Shown piece by piece: positions 52,765 through 62,617 of a DNA stretch of 64,000 nucleotides (positions within the stretch are counted from its first letter, which is position 1; every line of letters begins with the position of its first letter). The stretch is from Gordonia heveisoli. GTDB lineage: Bacteria > Actinomycetota > Actinomycetes > Mycobacteriales > Mycobacteriaceae. The position numbers and the translations under genes were made by a program. The notes under the pieces are model-generated. The model saw nothing but the letters and a program-made list of their open reading frames with translations, had not been told where the DNA came from and searched no databases. The stretch lies in contig NZ_JASXSH010000009.1 in assembly GCF_030315745.1 (NCBI RefSeq), forward strand, positions 124,001-188,000, written 5' to 3'.

Positions 52765-54060
52765 ATGACCTCGGGGTGGATGCGCCGCACGGCGCGGACT
52801 GTCGCGGCGGCTGCCGCTGTCGGCGTACTACTGGCGCCGACCGCGGTGGGGTGGCCTGCGGCAGCGACACCGCTGCCCCCGACACCGGTCACCGACCACT
52901 GCCCCTATCGGGTAGGCACACCGCCTGCCGTGGACACCTCCGAGGTCGTCGCACCCGGCGCGCGGACCCCCACCGCGCTACCGGTGCCATCCCCCGCCGT
53001 GGGCGGCGACCGCCTGGCCGCCTGTGGGGTCGTCGCCGATCCCGCTGCCGGCCCCCTTCCGGCCGGCTTGACCTCGGCCGGTTGGCTCATCGCCGACCTC
53101 GACAACGGCCGAGTCGTCGCGGCGAAAGATCCGCACGGACGGTACCGGCCCGCGTCCACGATCAAACTGCTCCTGGCCCTGGTGGCGCTGCGCGACCTGG
53201 ATCTGGGCAGCGTCGTCGAGCCGACCGTCGAGGACTGGAGCACCGAGGGAGACTCCTGCGGCATGGGACCTCGTGGCCACTACACGGTGCGCGACCTGAT
53301 CACCGGATTACTGATGGTGTCGGGCAATGATTGTGCCAACGCACTCTCCCGCGAACTCGGCGGCCACGACGTCACATTGACCAAGATGAACGCCCTCGCC
53401 AACGACCTGGGGGCGCACGACACCCGCGCGGCCACCCCTTCCGGCCTCGATGCACCAGGGATGTCGTCGTCGCCGTACGACCTTGCGCTCATCTTCCGCA
53501 ATGCCATGGGCAACAGCACGTTCCGCGAGATGATCGCCCTCTCGACATTTCGCTTTCCCGGATATCCGGCCCGCCCCGACATCCCCGGCGACAAGCCGCA
53601 TCCGGCCTATGACATGTACACGTCCAACCGGTTACTCCTCGACGGCTACCCGGGAGCACTCGGCGGTAAGACCGGCTACACCGACGACGCCCGCAAGACG
53701 TTTGTCGGCGCCGCGCAGCGCAACGGCCGCACCGTGCTGATCGTGCAGATGTACGGGCTGTCGGTCGAGGGTGATATGTATTGGGATCAGGCAAAGTCCA
53801 TGTTGGAGTACGGGTTCGGCGCTCCGGCGACCACGTCGGTCGGCGCTCTGATCAACCCCGCCGCGGCCACCTCACGACCGGACACCTCACCACCGACCAC
53901 TCCAACCACGACTGCCGCCCCGAACGCCGGCCACAACACTCGAACCGCCGGTTCCGGAGCCGATCACTCGACGTCCATGCGGGTCCTCGTCGGACTGATC
54001 GCGGCGTTGGCCGCGGTCGGGCTGCTCATCGCGGGCCTGCGCCTGTTCGGTCGGCGCTGA
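52765..54060 (+). CDS. dacB: D-alanyl-D-alanine carboxypeptidase (S11 / DacB type)
   Basis: A 431-residue penicillin-binding protein trimming the terminal D-Ala of peptidoglycan stems. Signal peptide in the first 35 residues; the SxxK motif is STIKLLLAL, SxN is VSGNDCANAL, and KTG is GGKTGYTDDA. A Thr/Pro-rich linker and a C-terminal helix (VLVGLIAALAAVGLLIAGL) anchor it to the membrane. Corresponds to Rv3330 (dacB1) in recalled order. Confidence 0.9.
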   Translation: MTSGWMRRTARTVAAAAAVGVLLAPTAVGWPAAATPLPPTPVTDHCPYRVGTPPAVDTSEVVAPGARTPTALPVPSPAVGGDRLAACGVVADPAAGPLPAGLTSAGWLIADLDNGRVVAAKDPHGRYRPASTIKLLLALVALRDLDLGSVVEPTVEDWSTEGDSCGMGPRGHYTVRDLITGLLMVSGNDCANALSRELGGHDVTLTKMNALANDLGAHDTRAATPSGLDAPGMSSSPYDLALIFRNAMGNSTFREMIALSTFRFPGYPARPDIPGDKPHPAYDMYTSNRLLLDGYPGALGGKTGYTDDARKTFVGAAQRNGRTVLIVQMYGLSVEGDMYWDQAKSMLEYGFGAPATTSVGALINPAAATSRPDTSPPTTPTTTAAPNAGHNTRTAGSGADHSTSMRVLVGLIAALAAVGLLIAGLRLFGRR

Positions 54061-54080
54061 CCCGGCACCGACGAACCCGA

Positions 54081-55151
54081 TCACGACCGACGCACGAACC
54101 AGCCAGCCAGCGCACTGAGCGCAGCACCTACTCCGGCCGCGGCCACCAGCGCACCGGGCCGCGGAACCGGATTGACCTCGACGCTCGGCGTGATCACCAG
54201 CGGCGGCTCCTCGGCGTCCTCATCCACTTCGACGACCTCGTACTCGGCGTTGATCGGATCGGTGGCACACCAGGCCGACGCGTAGAGCACGATCCGAGAC
54301 CCGAGGTAGCCGAACACCATCACACCGAGGATGGGACCGAAGGCGATCCCGGCCGGGCCGGACAAGACCGCCTTGAGATAGATCCCGCCCAACGACTTGA
54401 CCCCCTCGAAGATGATCGCGGTAACCAATCCGGCCTTGAGCGCGTTGACGAAAGGCAACGGCACCAACGGAAGTCGGGCGAGGATGAAGGTGAACAGCAT
54501 CCAGGAACCGAAGATCGAGATGAAGATCGACGCCAGCCGCAGGACCGTCGGCGCCCACGACTCGTCGTCCAGCCCGGCCCAGTCCAACAGTTTCGTCGTG
54601 AGCTGACTGTTGGCGAGCGTGGTCAGACCCATCGTCACCGCGAACGCCAGACCCAGCAGAACGAAGGTGATCAGATCCCACACCTTCGACATCACCGGGT
54701 TGCGGTCGATCCGGCCGCCGTACATCTCGGTGAAGGCCACCCGCACACCCGAGATCCAGCCGATCCCGGTGAAGGCAGCGCCGATCAGCCCGATCACACC
54801 CACCGCGGCACGCGAGGAGATCGCCGAATCGATGAGGTCGCTGACCTGCTTACCCGCATCCCCGGGGACCGCGTCGACGATCGCGTCCTGGAGTTGCTCC
54901 AGCAGATCCGGCCGATTCGCCAGGAAGAAGGCGGCCAACGAGAACACCACCATGACGATCGGCACCAGGGCGAGCAGGCCGTTGAAACAGATCGCGGCCG
55001 CGTACACATTGCCTCGGCGCTCGGTGTATCGCTCGAAGGTCTTGATCAGATGATCGAGCCACCCGAAACGTTCACGGGCGGCGCCGAATGCCGACTTCCC
55101 CTGCTCGAGCGTCGCTTTGGCCGAGTCGATCGCCGACATCGCCGCTCCCAT
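54081..55151 (-). CDS. YihY/BrkB-family inner-membrane protein
   Basis: A 356-residue protein with about six helices. GNVYAAAICFNGLLALVPIV, LIGAAFTGIGWISGVRVAF and GLVTAIIFEGVKSLGGIYL are typical of the YihY/BrkB family. An acidic segment and a C-terminal hydrophobic stretch follow. The ATG at 55139 (four codons later) has a closer GGGAG and is an alternative start. Placed before trpS as Rv3335c is before trpS in mycobacteria. Function in the family is not settled. Confidence 0.85.
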   Translation of the reverse strand: MGAAMSAIDSAKATLEQGKSAFGAARERFGWLDHLIKTFERYTERRGNVYAAAICFNGLLALVPIVMVVFSLAAFFLANRPDLLEQLQDAIVDAVPGDAGKQVSDLIDSAISSRAAVGVIGLIGAAFTGIGWISGVRVAFTEMYGGRIDRNPVMSKVWDLITFVLLGLAFAVTMGLTTLANSQLTTKLLDWAGLDDESWAPTVLRLASIFISIFGSWMLFTFILARLPLVPLPFVNALKAGLVTAIIFEGVKSLGGIYLKAVLSGPAGIAFGPILGVMVFGYLGSRIVLYASAWCATDPINAEYEVVEVDEDAEEPPLVITPSVEVNPVPRPGALVAAAGVGAALSALAGWFVRRS

Positions 55152-55205
55152 TCGTCGTGGCTCCGTCGGCGCCCCACTCTTGGCGGGCAGTCGGTCCCGT
55201 GGTCA

Positions 55206-57066
<1,861 letters not shown>

Positions 57067-57124
57067 GGGACATCACCCTACCGACGGGCTGAGACATACC
57101 GAGCCACCGAACCCAAGGGAAAGA

Positions 57125-57143
57125 GTAGGTAAGGCAACCCTTG
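57125..57143. promoter_or_regulatory. IdeR-like iron box 1 upstream of bfd
   Basis: GTAGGTAAGGCAACCCTTG matches 13 of 19 positions of the IdeR consensus as remembered, with the GGTAAGGC core identical to the box before sdhC. It is 59-77 bases upstream of the bfd start. Confidence 0.5.
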
Positions 57144-57158
57144 CGCCTACCGGTCGGA

Positions 57159-57177
57159 CTATGTAATCCTTACCTAA
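57159..57177. promoter_or_regulatory. IdeR-like iron box 2 upstream of bfd
   Basis: On the minus strand TTAGGTAAGGATTACATAG matches 14 of 19 consensus positions. It lies 25-43 bases upstream of bfd, 34 bases centre-to-centre from box 1. Two IdeR dimer pairs upstream of iron-storage genes is a known activator arrangement. Confidence 0.5.
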
Positions 57178-57201
57178 CGAGAGCTAGTGAGAAGGTCAGC
57201 C

Positions 57202-57384
57202 ATGTTCGCCTGTATTTGCCGCGGGGTCACCGAAGAAGAAGTTCACGAACACTTCGACAACGGGTGCCGCACACTCGACGACGTGGGCGACCGGTGCGGA
57301 GCCGGCGAGGGATGCGGAACGTGTATCGAGCGGATCACCGAGATCCTCGGCGGCCGGAGCGCAACCGCCAGCAGTGCAGCATGA
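57202..57384 (+). CDS. bfd: bacterioferritin-associated ferredoxin
   Basis: A 60-residue [2Fe-2S] protein. CICRGVTEEEV has the first Cys pair and GEGCGTC the second, the BFD pattern. GAGAAGG precedes the ATG. Family knowledge: Bfd reduces bacterioferritin iron for release; bfr follows 162 bases downstream. Confidence 0.88.
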   Translation: MFACICRGVTEEEVHEHFDNGCRTLDDVGDRCGAGEGCGTCIERITEILGGRSATASSAA

Positions 57385-57399
57385 TCGCAGTGCTGTAGA

Positions 57400-57428
57400 G
57401 CCTAACCTTCAGTCGCACAGGCTAACCT
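57400..57428 (+). promoter_or_regulatory. two iron-box half-sites upstream of bfr
   Basis: GCCTAACCT (57400-57408) and GGCTAACCT (57420-57428) are direct copies of the IdeR half-site 20 bases apart, about two helical turns. They lie between bfd and bfr, 119-147 bases before bfr, and may give bfr its own iron-responsive promoter. Confidence 0.4.
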
Positions 57429-57546
57429 CACCAGAATTTCTCGAACCTCACAATCGCACAACGGATTTCGCCAACCCGCACGCAACTGCCCGCGTCCGGG
57501 AGATTGTCGTGTTACGTTCGCAAGACCGGCGAACGGAGGGCGAAAC

Positions 57547-58032
57547 ATGCGTGGCGACGACGAAATCATTGCTCTGCTCAACGAACAGCTCACCAGCGAG
57601 CTGACCGCGATCAATCAGTACTTCCTGCACGCGAAGATGCAGGCCAGTTGGGGCTTCACCGAACTGGCGGCCAAGACCCGAGCCGAATCCATCGAAGAGA
57701 TGGGTCATGCGGAGATCCTGACCGACCGAATTCTCCTTCTCGAAGGCCTGCCCAACTATCAGCGACTGCTACCGCTGCGCGTCGGCCAGACGCTCAAGGA
57801 ACAGTTCGAGTCGGACCTGGCCATCGAGGTCGAGGTGGTCGAACGGCTTCGCCCCGGCATCAAACTCTGCCGCGACAAGGGCGACATCACCTCGGCGAAT
57901 CTCTTCGAGAAGATCCTGGCCGAGGAAGAAGAGCACGTCGACTACCTCGAGACGCAGCTCCAACTCCTCGATCGCCTCGGCGAACAGCTGTACCTGACGA
58001 AGGCGATCTCCACGCCGCCCGACGTCGGATAG
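57547..58032 (+). CDS. bfr: bacterioferritin
   Basis: A 161-residue iron-storage subunit (24-mer). Ferroxidase ligands are in NEQLTSELTAINQYF (Glu18), SIEEMGHAE (Glu51, His54), AIEVEVVERL and EEEEHVDYLE; the Met of EEMGHAE is the inter-subunit heme ligand. The ATG follows GGAGGGCGAAAC. Paired with bfd. Confidence 0.95.
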   Translation: MRGDDEIIALLNEQLTSELTAINQYFLHAKMQASWGFTELAAKTRAESIEEMGHAEILTDRILLLEGLPNYQRLLPLRVGQTLKEQFESDLAIEVEVVERLRPGIKLCRDKGDITSANLFEKILAEEEEHVDYLETQLQLLDRLGEQLYLTKAISTPPDVG

Positions 58033-58051
58033 CCGACCGACACAGCGCCGC

Positions 58052-59317
58052 TCAGGCCGGACGGTGTGAACGCCGTCCGGCCATCAGTGCTATCACCAGC
58101 ACAACCACCCCCGACAGGGCCAGACCAGCACCGAGGACCGAGGGCGCCCGATAGCCGAGGCCGGCCGAGATCACCAGGCCACCGAGGAAGGCTCCCGCGG
58201 CATTGGCGACGTTGAGTGCCGAATGATTGAGGGCCGCCGCCAGCGTCTGCGCATCATCGGCGACATCCATCAACCGGGTCTGTAGCGCCGGCACCATCGC
58301 GGTACCCGCCAGACCCACCAGGAACGTCAATAGCAGTGCGGCCCAGGCATTTTGCGCGCACACGGCGAAGAGACCCAGCACCACCGCGGTGCCGAGCAGG
58401 CCGCCGAGGATCGCCGCCGTCAGGTTACGATCGGCCGCGAACCCACCGACCATATTTCCCGCGACCATGCCCAACCCGTAGAGCATGAGCGCGATCGGCA
58501 CCATCGACACCGACAGTCCGGCCATCGACGTCAGCGTCGTGTTCAGATATGTGTAGAACGCGAACATCCCACCGAAGCCGACCACCCCGATGAGCAGGGT
58601 GAACCACACCTGAGAGCGTCCCAACGCCCCGAGTTCGGTCATCGGGTTGGTCACCCGCATATCCGTCAGTCCGGGCAGGCTGCGCCGCAACGCGACGATG
58701 GTCGCGGCACCGATCACGACCACCACCGCGAACGCACTGCGCCAGCCGAGATGCTCGCCCAGCCAGGTCGCCGCCGGTACGCCCGCGACATTCGCGACCG
58801 ACAGCCCCAGCATCACCTGCCCCACCGCGGCCGCCCGCCTGCCGGGTGGCGCAAGGTGAGCCGCGACCAGCGCGGCGACCCCGAAGTAGGCACCGTGTGG
58901 CAGACCGGCGACGAACCGGGCGATGAGCAGAGTCGCGTAGCTCGGAGCCAGCACGGTCGCGAGATTGCCCGCGGTGAACGCGACCATCAGCGCGATGAGC
59001 AGGGCGCGCCGACCCATCGTCGCGGTCAGGGCGGCGATCAGTGGTGCACCGACGACGACACCTATCGCATACGCGGAGATGACGTGACCGGCGGTCGGCT
59101 CGGATACGTCCAGCGAGTCGGCGATATTGGGCAGCAGGCCCATCGACACGAACTCGGTGGTCCCGATTCCGAAACCACCGAGCGCCAGCGCGAGGATCGC
59201 CGCACGCCGCGACGATGCCGGGACCACGCGGGCGTCCGCCGACGCCCGGCCGGCGTGCTCCACGGTCGCGAGGGTCGTCGTGGTTGCGGTGTCCGGATCG
59301 GCGGTTACTTCAGGCAC
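58052..59317 (-). CDS. MFS transporter (DHA1, arabinose-efflux-like)
   Basis: A 421-residue protein with 12 predicted helices. GGFGIGTTEFVSMGLLPNIA is the TTEF motif of DHA1 exporters; motif A is IAALTATMGRRALLI. The N-terminus of about 38 residues is hydrophilic. It ends convergently with bfr over a hairpin. Substrate unknown. Confidence 0.85.
   Translation of the reverse strand: MPEVTADPDTATTTTLATVEHAGRASADARVVPASSRRAAILALALGGFGIGTTEFVSMGLLPNIADSLDVSEPTAGHVISAYAIGVVVGAPLIAALTATMGRRALLIALMVAFTAGNLATVLAPSYATLLIARFVAGLPHGAYFGVAALVAAHLAPPGRRAAAVGQVMLGLSVANVAGVPAATWLGEHLGWRSAFAVVVVIGAATIVALRRSLPGLTDMRVTNPMTELGALGRSQVWFTLLIGVVGFGGMFAFYTYLNTTLTSMAGLSVSMVPIALMLYGLGMVAGNMVGGFAADRNLTAAILGGLLGTAVVLGLFAVCAQNAWAALLLTFLVGLAGTAMVPALQTRLMDVADDAQTLAAALNHSALNVANAAGAFLGGLVISAGLGYRAPSVLGAGLALSGVVVLVIALMAGRRSHRPA
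58055..58082. terminator. hairpin between convergent bfr and MFS genes
   Basis: GGCCGGACGG, loop tgtgaacg, CCGTCCGGCC: a perfect 10-bp stem. It overlaps the last codons of the MFS gene and lies 23 bases after bfr, so it may end bfr transcripts. No U tract. Confidence 0.5.
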
Positions 59318-59400
59318 GCCTCATGGCAACCCGGTCGTCGTCGCATCGATTCCCGGTACGTCCGGTGAGATCCTTCACAGCTCCGACAGCCCGGGGGACT

Positions 59401-60243
59401 CTAGGACAGCGGTGGCGGGGGTGCCATCCACGTGCCGTCGATCGCGCGCGTCCAGGGATCGACGGCGGCCGGCCGGCCGGGTTCGGGTCCGTAGTGGGTG
59501 TGCCGGGTACTGAATCGGAACACCCCGACGATCAGGGTGGGAACCAGTGCGACGTCGGGCGGGCGAACCGAGTCACAGATCGGGTCCCCGACGATGCATA
59601 CCTCGACGACCCGGTGTGCGAGGTGACCGAAACCACCGGGGCGCGAACCGGTCATGGTGAGTCCTGGATAGACCTCAGTGTTCGGGAACAGGGTCTCCAC
59701 TCCCGCACCTGGACGCCCGGGCACGGGCTCGCGCCGCGGATCGGCATACAGTTCGACGGTGATCCGGTCCGCGGGCACCTCGATCGTCCGCATCCCACGC
59801 GCGGTCGGCAGCGGACGGCCGTTGCCCATGGCCGACACCACGTCGCCGACGATCCGGGAGCCCTGCGAGAACCCGATGAGCGCGATCGCTTTACCCGGGC
59901 AGGTGGTCGTGTACCAATCGAGAACCCGTGCCAGCCGTGGAACGGCGACCCGCACATTGTCGTCGTAGCTGTAGCGGCCCAGCGGCCACACCGTCGCCGG
60001 ATAGGGCAGGGTGTACGGGCGATAACCCCGACGCACGTAGCGATCCAGCGCGGGTTCGATGTCGGGCGGCGGGGTGTCGTTGGTGCCGTTGACGACGACA
60101 GCCAGCCCGGTGCCCGCGCACGAACCCCGCCCATCGGCATGGGCCGCCCCACCCATGCCGAATCCGACGAGCGTCGCGAGCATTGTCACTGCCAGCGTCA
60201 ACAGCGTGGTCCATGTCGGTCGCGGCGGTTCCCGTCCGCTCAC
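59401..60243 (-). CDS. secreted cutinase-family serine esterase
   Basis: A 280-residue protein. The N-terminus (from GTG 60243) gives a signal peptide ending GGAAHAD. The nucleophile is in LIGFSQGSRIVGDVV, the Asp in VGDPICDSVRP with its disulfide cysteines, and a His in RHTHYGPEP. Esterase on cutin-like polyesters or lipids. An ATG at 60315 would overlap the upstream gene by 20 bases and is an alternative start. Directly follows another cutinase-like gene on the same strand. Confidence 0.78.
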   Translation of the reverse strand: MSGREPPRPTWTTLLTLAVTMLATLVGFGMGGAAHADGRGSCAGTGLAVVVNGTNDTPPPDIEPALDRYVRRGYRPYTLPYPATVWPLGRYSYDDNVRVAVPRLARVLDWYTTTCPGKAIALIGFSQGSRIVGDVVSAMGNGRPLPTARGMRTIEVPADRITVELYADPRREPVPGRPGAGVETLFPNTEVYPGLTMTGSRPGGFGHLAHRVVEVCIVGDPICDSVRPPDVALVPTLIVGVFRFSTRHTHYGPEPGRPAAVDPWTRAIDGTWMAPPPPLS

Positions 60244-60295
60244 CGCCGGACTGTCTTGGGCAGGATGTGCACAGGCCACTCTTGCACTGTGCGAC

Positions 60296-62191
60296 TCAAT
60301 TGGTCGCTCCCGCATCGGATCCGCCATCTGTTTCCGATTCGGTATCGGAATCGCCGGAGTGCTCGGGCGACTCCGAACCACCGGAATCGGCGCCGGCGTG
60401 GTCGCCGCTGTGGTCGCCTGCCCCGGCGCCCCCACTACCGTCCGTCGCACTGCCATCGGCCCCGCCGCCGTCACCGCCATCGTCGTCGTCCGCGGTGGAC
60501 TGGCCATTCCCCGTCCCGTTGCCACTGTTGTCGACGCCGGTCGCATCGCCGGCATCGTCCGGATCGGGCCCACCCTGGTCCTCACCGGTGCCTGTCGGCG
60601 TCTGCTCCGGCGTCTCGGGGCGGAACGGCGGATCCGACTGGGGCTCCTCCCCGCCGCCACCACCGGGTTGATCACCGGACACGTCGGCATTCGGGGTCGC
60701 GGGTGCGGCCACTCCGACGTCGGCGCCTGGTGCGGTGCCCGACGGCTCTTCGACGGTCGCAGCGAGGGTGTGCAGCGCGGTCCGCACTTGCGGCGTGGCG
60801 TTCTCGTCGGCCGCCACGCGCGTGGTCAAGGCGGTGGCGGTCGGCTCGTCGCCGATCAGCGGTCCGGCGGCCACCGCTCTGCCGACCCAGTATCTGACGA
60901 AGTTCTTCGGCAGCGCGACGATCGACCGCAGGCTGCCGGCCAGCGCATCGACGCCATCGCGGAACTGGTCGGGAGCGAGGTTGACGATGCCGCCCAAGAT
61001 GTCCTCGAAGACGAACAGATCCGGCAGGTAGGCGCCGTAGCCGAGCTTCGGCAGCGGTGGCAGCAATCCCTCGATCGTGTTCACGACCGGTCGCAGGTGG
61101 GTGAGTTCGAGGCCGAACGGAATGTCGAGGGTCGGCCGGCCCGACAGGAAGTCGCCGAGGTCGACATCGACGCCGAGGTCGTCGGCCCAGCCCTGGAACA
61201 GTTCGGCGAAAGCCGAATCCGCCGATACCCGGCAGATGTTGTCGGTACACGTCACCGTGCGACCGGTCGTCCACCGACCGCCGACGCCCGCCGGGTCGCG
61301 ATACATCTGCCAGGGGTAGAGGCCGTGCTTGGTGAAATAGCCGAGTAGTCCGTCGATCGCACCGATCGGGTCGTAGAGCGGGTCGGGTAGGTCGCAGATC
61401 GGGTCGCCGTCGACGCACACCGAGGTGATCTTCCCGTCCAGGGTCCCCCAGCCCGGGTCCTCGTCGTCGGTGCCACGCGAGCCAGTCATCGTCAGACCGG
61501 GGATGATGCCGATCAGGGACAGTTCGATGCCGCGTCCCTGCTTGTTCCCGGCCTGCCGTGGGTCGGAGTACAACTCGCCGCTCAACTGATCCGTGGAGAT
61601 GGTGACGTAGACCGGCTCGTCGACCGGGTTCCCGTTCTCGTCGACATAGTTGCCCTCGGCGTCGACGAGCGCCACGGTGATCGGTTCGCCCTTCGCGTCG
61701 GCCTGACCGATGTCGGAGAGCACATCGCCGGCCACCCGGGCGCCCTGCGAATAGCCGGTGACGACGACGGGTTTGCCAGGGCAGCGCGCCTGGTAGGAGG
61801 CGATGGAGTTGGTGGTCGACGCCTTGCCCTGCGCCACGCTGTCGTCGTATCCGGTCGCGCCGAGCGGCCACAGCGTCGTGGGGTAGTCGGCGCGGATGAC
61901 GCGATAGGCCTGGTCCCCCGCATGGTCGCCGTTGGCGGGCGGCTGCCCGGTGTATCGCTGTTCGACGCCGATCAGCGCCGCGGCCTCCGGGTCGTTGGTG
62001 CCGCCGACGACGACGAGTCCACCACCACCGCAGTCGTAGTCCTCGGCGCCGGCTCGCCCGATCACGCCGGGCAGGCAGTAGGCGACGACCACCGCGAAGG
62101 CCGCCAGCACGGCGAGCAGGACGGTGGTCTGACGGCGCCGTCGGTGGACGGAGGCGGGCGGAATACTTTGCGTCGCTAACCAATCGGACAT
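60296..62191 (-). CDS. large cutinase-like hydrolase with long acidic Gly/Ser/Asp-rich tail
   Basis: A 631-residue exported protein. One N-terminal helix (TVLLAVLAAFAVVVAYCLPG) acts as signal or anchor. The cutinase/PE-PPE-type core has VVTGYSQGARVAGDVL (Ser), CVDGDPICDLPDPLYD (Asp) and YFTKHGLYPWQMY (probable His). About 130 residues after that form a helical extension, and the last ~140 residues are Gly/Ser/Asp/Glu low complexity with DDDDGGDGGG-like runs. The ATG at 62191 follows GAAGGA; a TTG seven codons upstream is less likely. Confidence 0.75.
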   Translation of the reverse strand: MSDWLATQSIPPASVHRRRRQTTVLLAVLAAFAVVVAYCLPGVIGRAGAEDYDCGGGGLVVVGGTNDPEAAALIGVEQRYTGQPPANGDHAGDQAYRVIRADYPTTLWPLGATGYDDSVAQGKASTTNSIASYQARCPGKPVVVTGYSQGARVAGDVLSDIGQADAKGEPITVALVDAEGNYVDENGNPVDEPVYVTISTDQLSGELYSDPRQAGNKQGRGIELSLIGIIPGLTMTGSRGTDDEDPGWGTLDGKITSVCVDGDPICDLPDPLYDPIGAIDGLLGYFTKHGLYPWQMYRDPAGVGGRWTTGRTVTCTDNICRVSADSAFAELFQGWADDLGVDVDLGDFLSGRPTLDIPFGLELTHLRPVVNTIEGLLPPLPKLGYGAYLPDLFVFEDILGGIVNLAPDQFRDGVDALAGSLRSIVALPKNFVRYWVGRAVAAGPLIGDEPTATALTTRVAADENATPQVRTALHTLAATVEEPSGTAPGADVGVAAPATPNADVSGDQPGGGGGEEPQSDPPFRPETPEQTPTGTGEDQGGPDPDDAGDATGVDNSGNGTGNGQSTADDDDGGDGGGADGSATDGSGGAGAGDHSGDHAGADSGGSESPEHSGDSDTESETDGGSDAGATN

Positions 62192-62402
62192 TTGTTCCAG
62201 TCCTTCGTCCAACCCGTACTGCAGGCGAAATGCCCTCGCGTCACCGGGGTTGGGCCAACCCTAAGTCCGCGATCGTAAAGCTGAAAGCAACCTTAGAAAA
62301 GCTAAGAATTGCGAACTGGGGGTTTGCGATTCCGAGCGGTGCAGTTCAATCGGTCGGACGACACGTCGCCGAGGTTCGAATCAGGTCGATCGGGAGGGTT
62401 AT
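62192..62402. other. intergenic region between the large cutinase-like gene and the metC promoter
   Basis: About 210 bases without a gene, with an AT-rich core (62272-62315) that probably holds the cutinase-like gene's promoter. A short palindrome (62247-62261) lies near its 3' side. Nothing else recognised. Confidence 0.5.
62247..62261. promoter_or_regulatory. palindrome upstream of the large cutinase-like gene
   Basis: GGGTTGG-g-CCAACCC, perfect 7-bp arms, 56-70 bases upstream of the ATG at 62191. Possible operator or leader hairpin. Confidence 0.3.
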
Positions 62403-62438
62403 CTGGCGTCACAATGCGTGTTATATCCTTGACGCCAG
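62403..62438. promoter_or_regulatory. inverted repeat flanking the probable metC -10 element
   Basis: CTGGCGTC (62403-62410) and GACGCCAG (62431-62438), perfect 8-bp arms 20 bases apart, enclose TTATAT (62421-62426), a plausible -10 box. The downstream arm includes the first strand of the riboswitch P1 stem. Confidence 0.4.
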
Positions 62439-62536
62439 GTCATGAGTATCAGCGCCAAGCCCCGGCTCGCTGATCGGCAACCCTCCAACCGCGGTGGGGT
62501 GCTCCGGGTGATGACCGGGTTAGGGATCGCCTGGCG
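62433..62536 (+). promoter_or_regulatory. SAM-IV riboswitch upstream of metC
   Basis: The leader reads GGTCATGAG, CAAGCCCCGGCTCGCTGATC, GGCAACCCTCC, CGCGGTGGGGTGCTCCGGGT and GATGACC in the order of the actinobacterial SAM-IV riboswitch. CGCCAGG (62433-62439) pairs with CCTGGCG (62530-62536) as the closing stem, with GGTCAT/ATGACC inside. SAM binding should reduce expression of the O-acetylhomoserine sulfhydrylase gene. Confidence 0.88.
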
Positions 62537-62552
62537 ATACCCCAGCAAGCGC

Positions 62553-62592
62553 GGGTCCGAAGGTCGGACCCCATCAGGGTCGTTGCACCCTG
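62553..62592 (+). promoter_or_regulatory. two hairpins between the SAM-IV riboswitch and metC (expression platform)
   Basis: GGGTCCGA-agg-TCGGACCC (62553-62571) is an 8-bp stem; CAGGGT-cgttgc-ACCCTG (62575-62592) is a 6-bp stem. They lie between the aptamer and the ribosome site and could act as a terminator or block translation. No U run is present. Confidence 0.5.
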
Positions 62593-62617
62593 CCGACCGT
62601 AGAAAGTGATTGCCCTC

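Noticed and set aside
59215-60897. A 560-codon plus-strand frame across the cutinase region
   Set aside because: Arg/Pro-rich shadow of two secreted hydrolases with clear catalytic motifs on the other strand.
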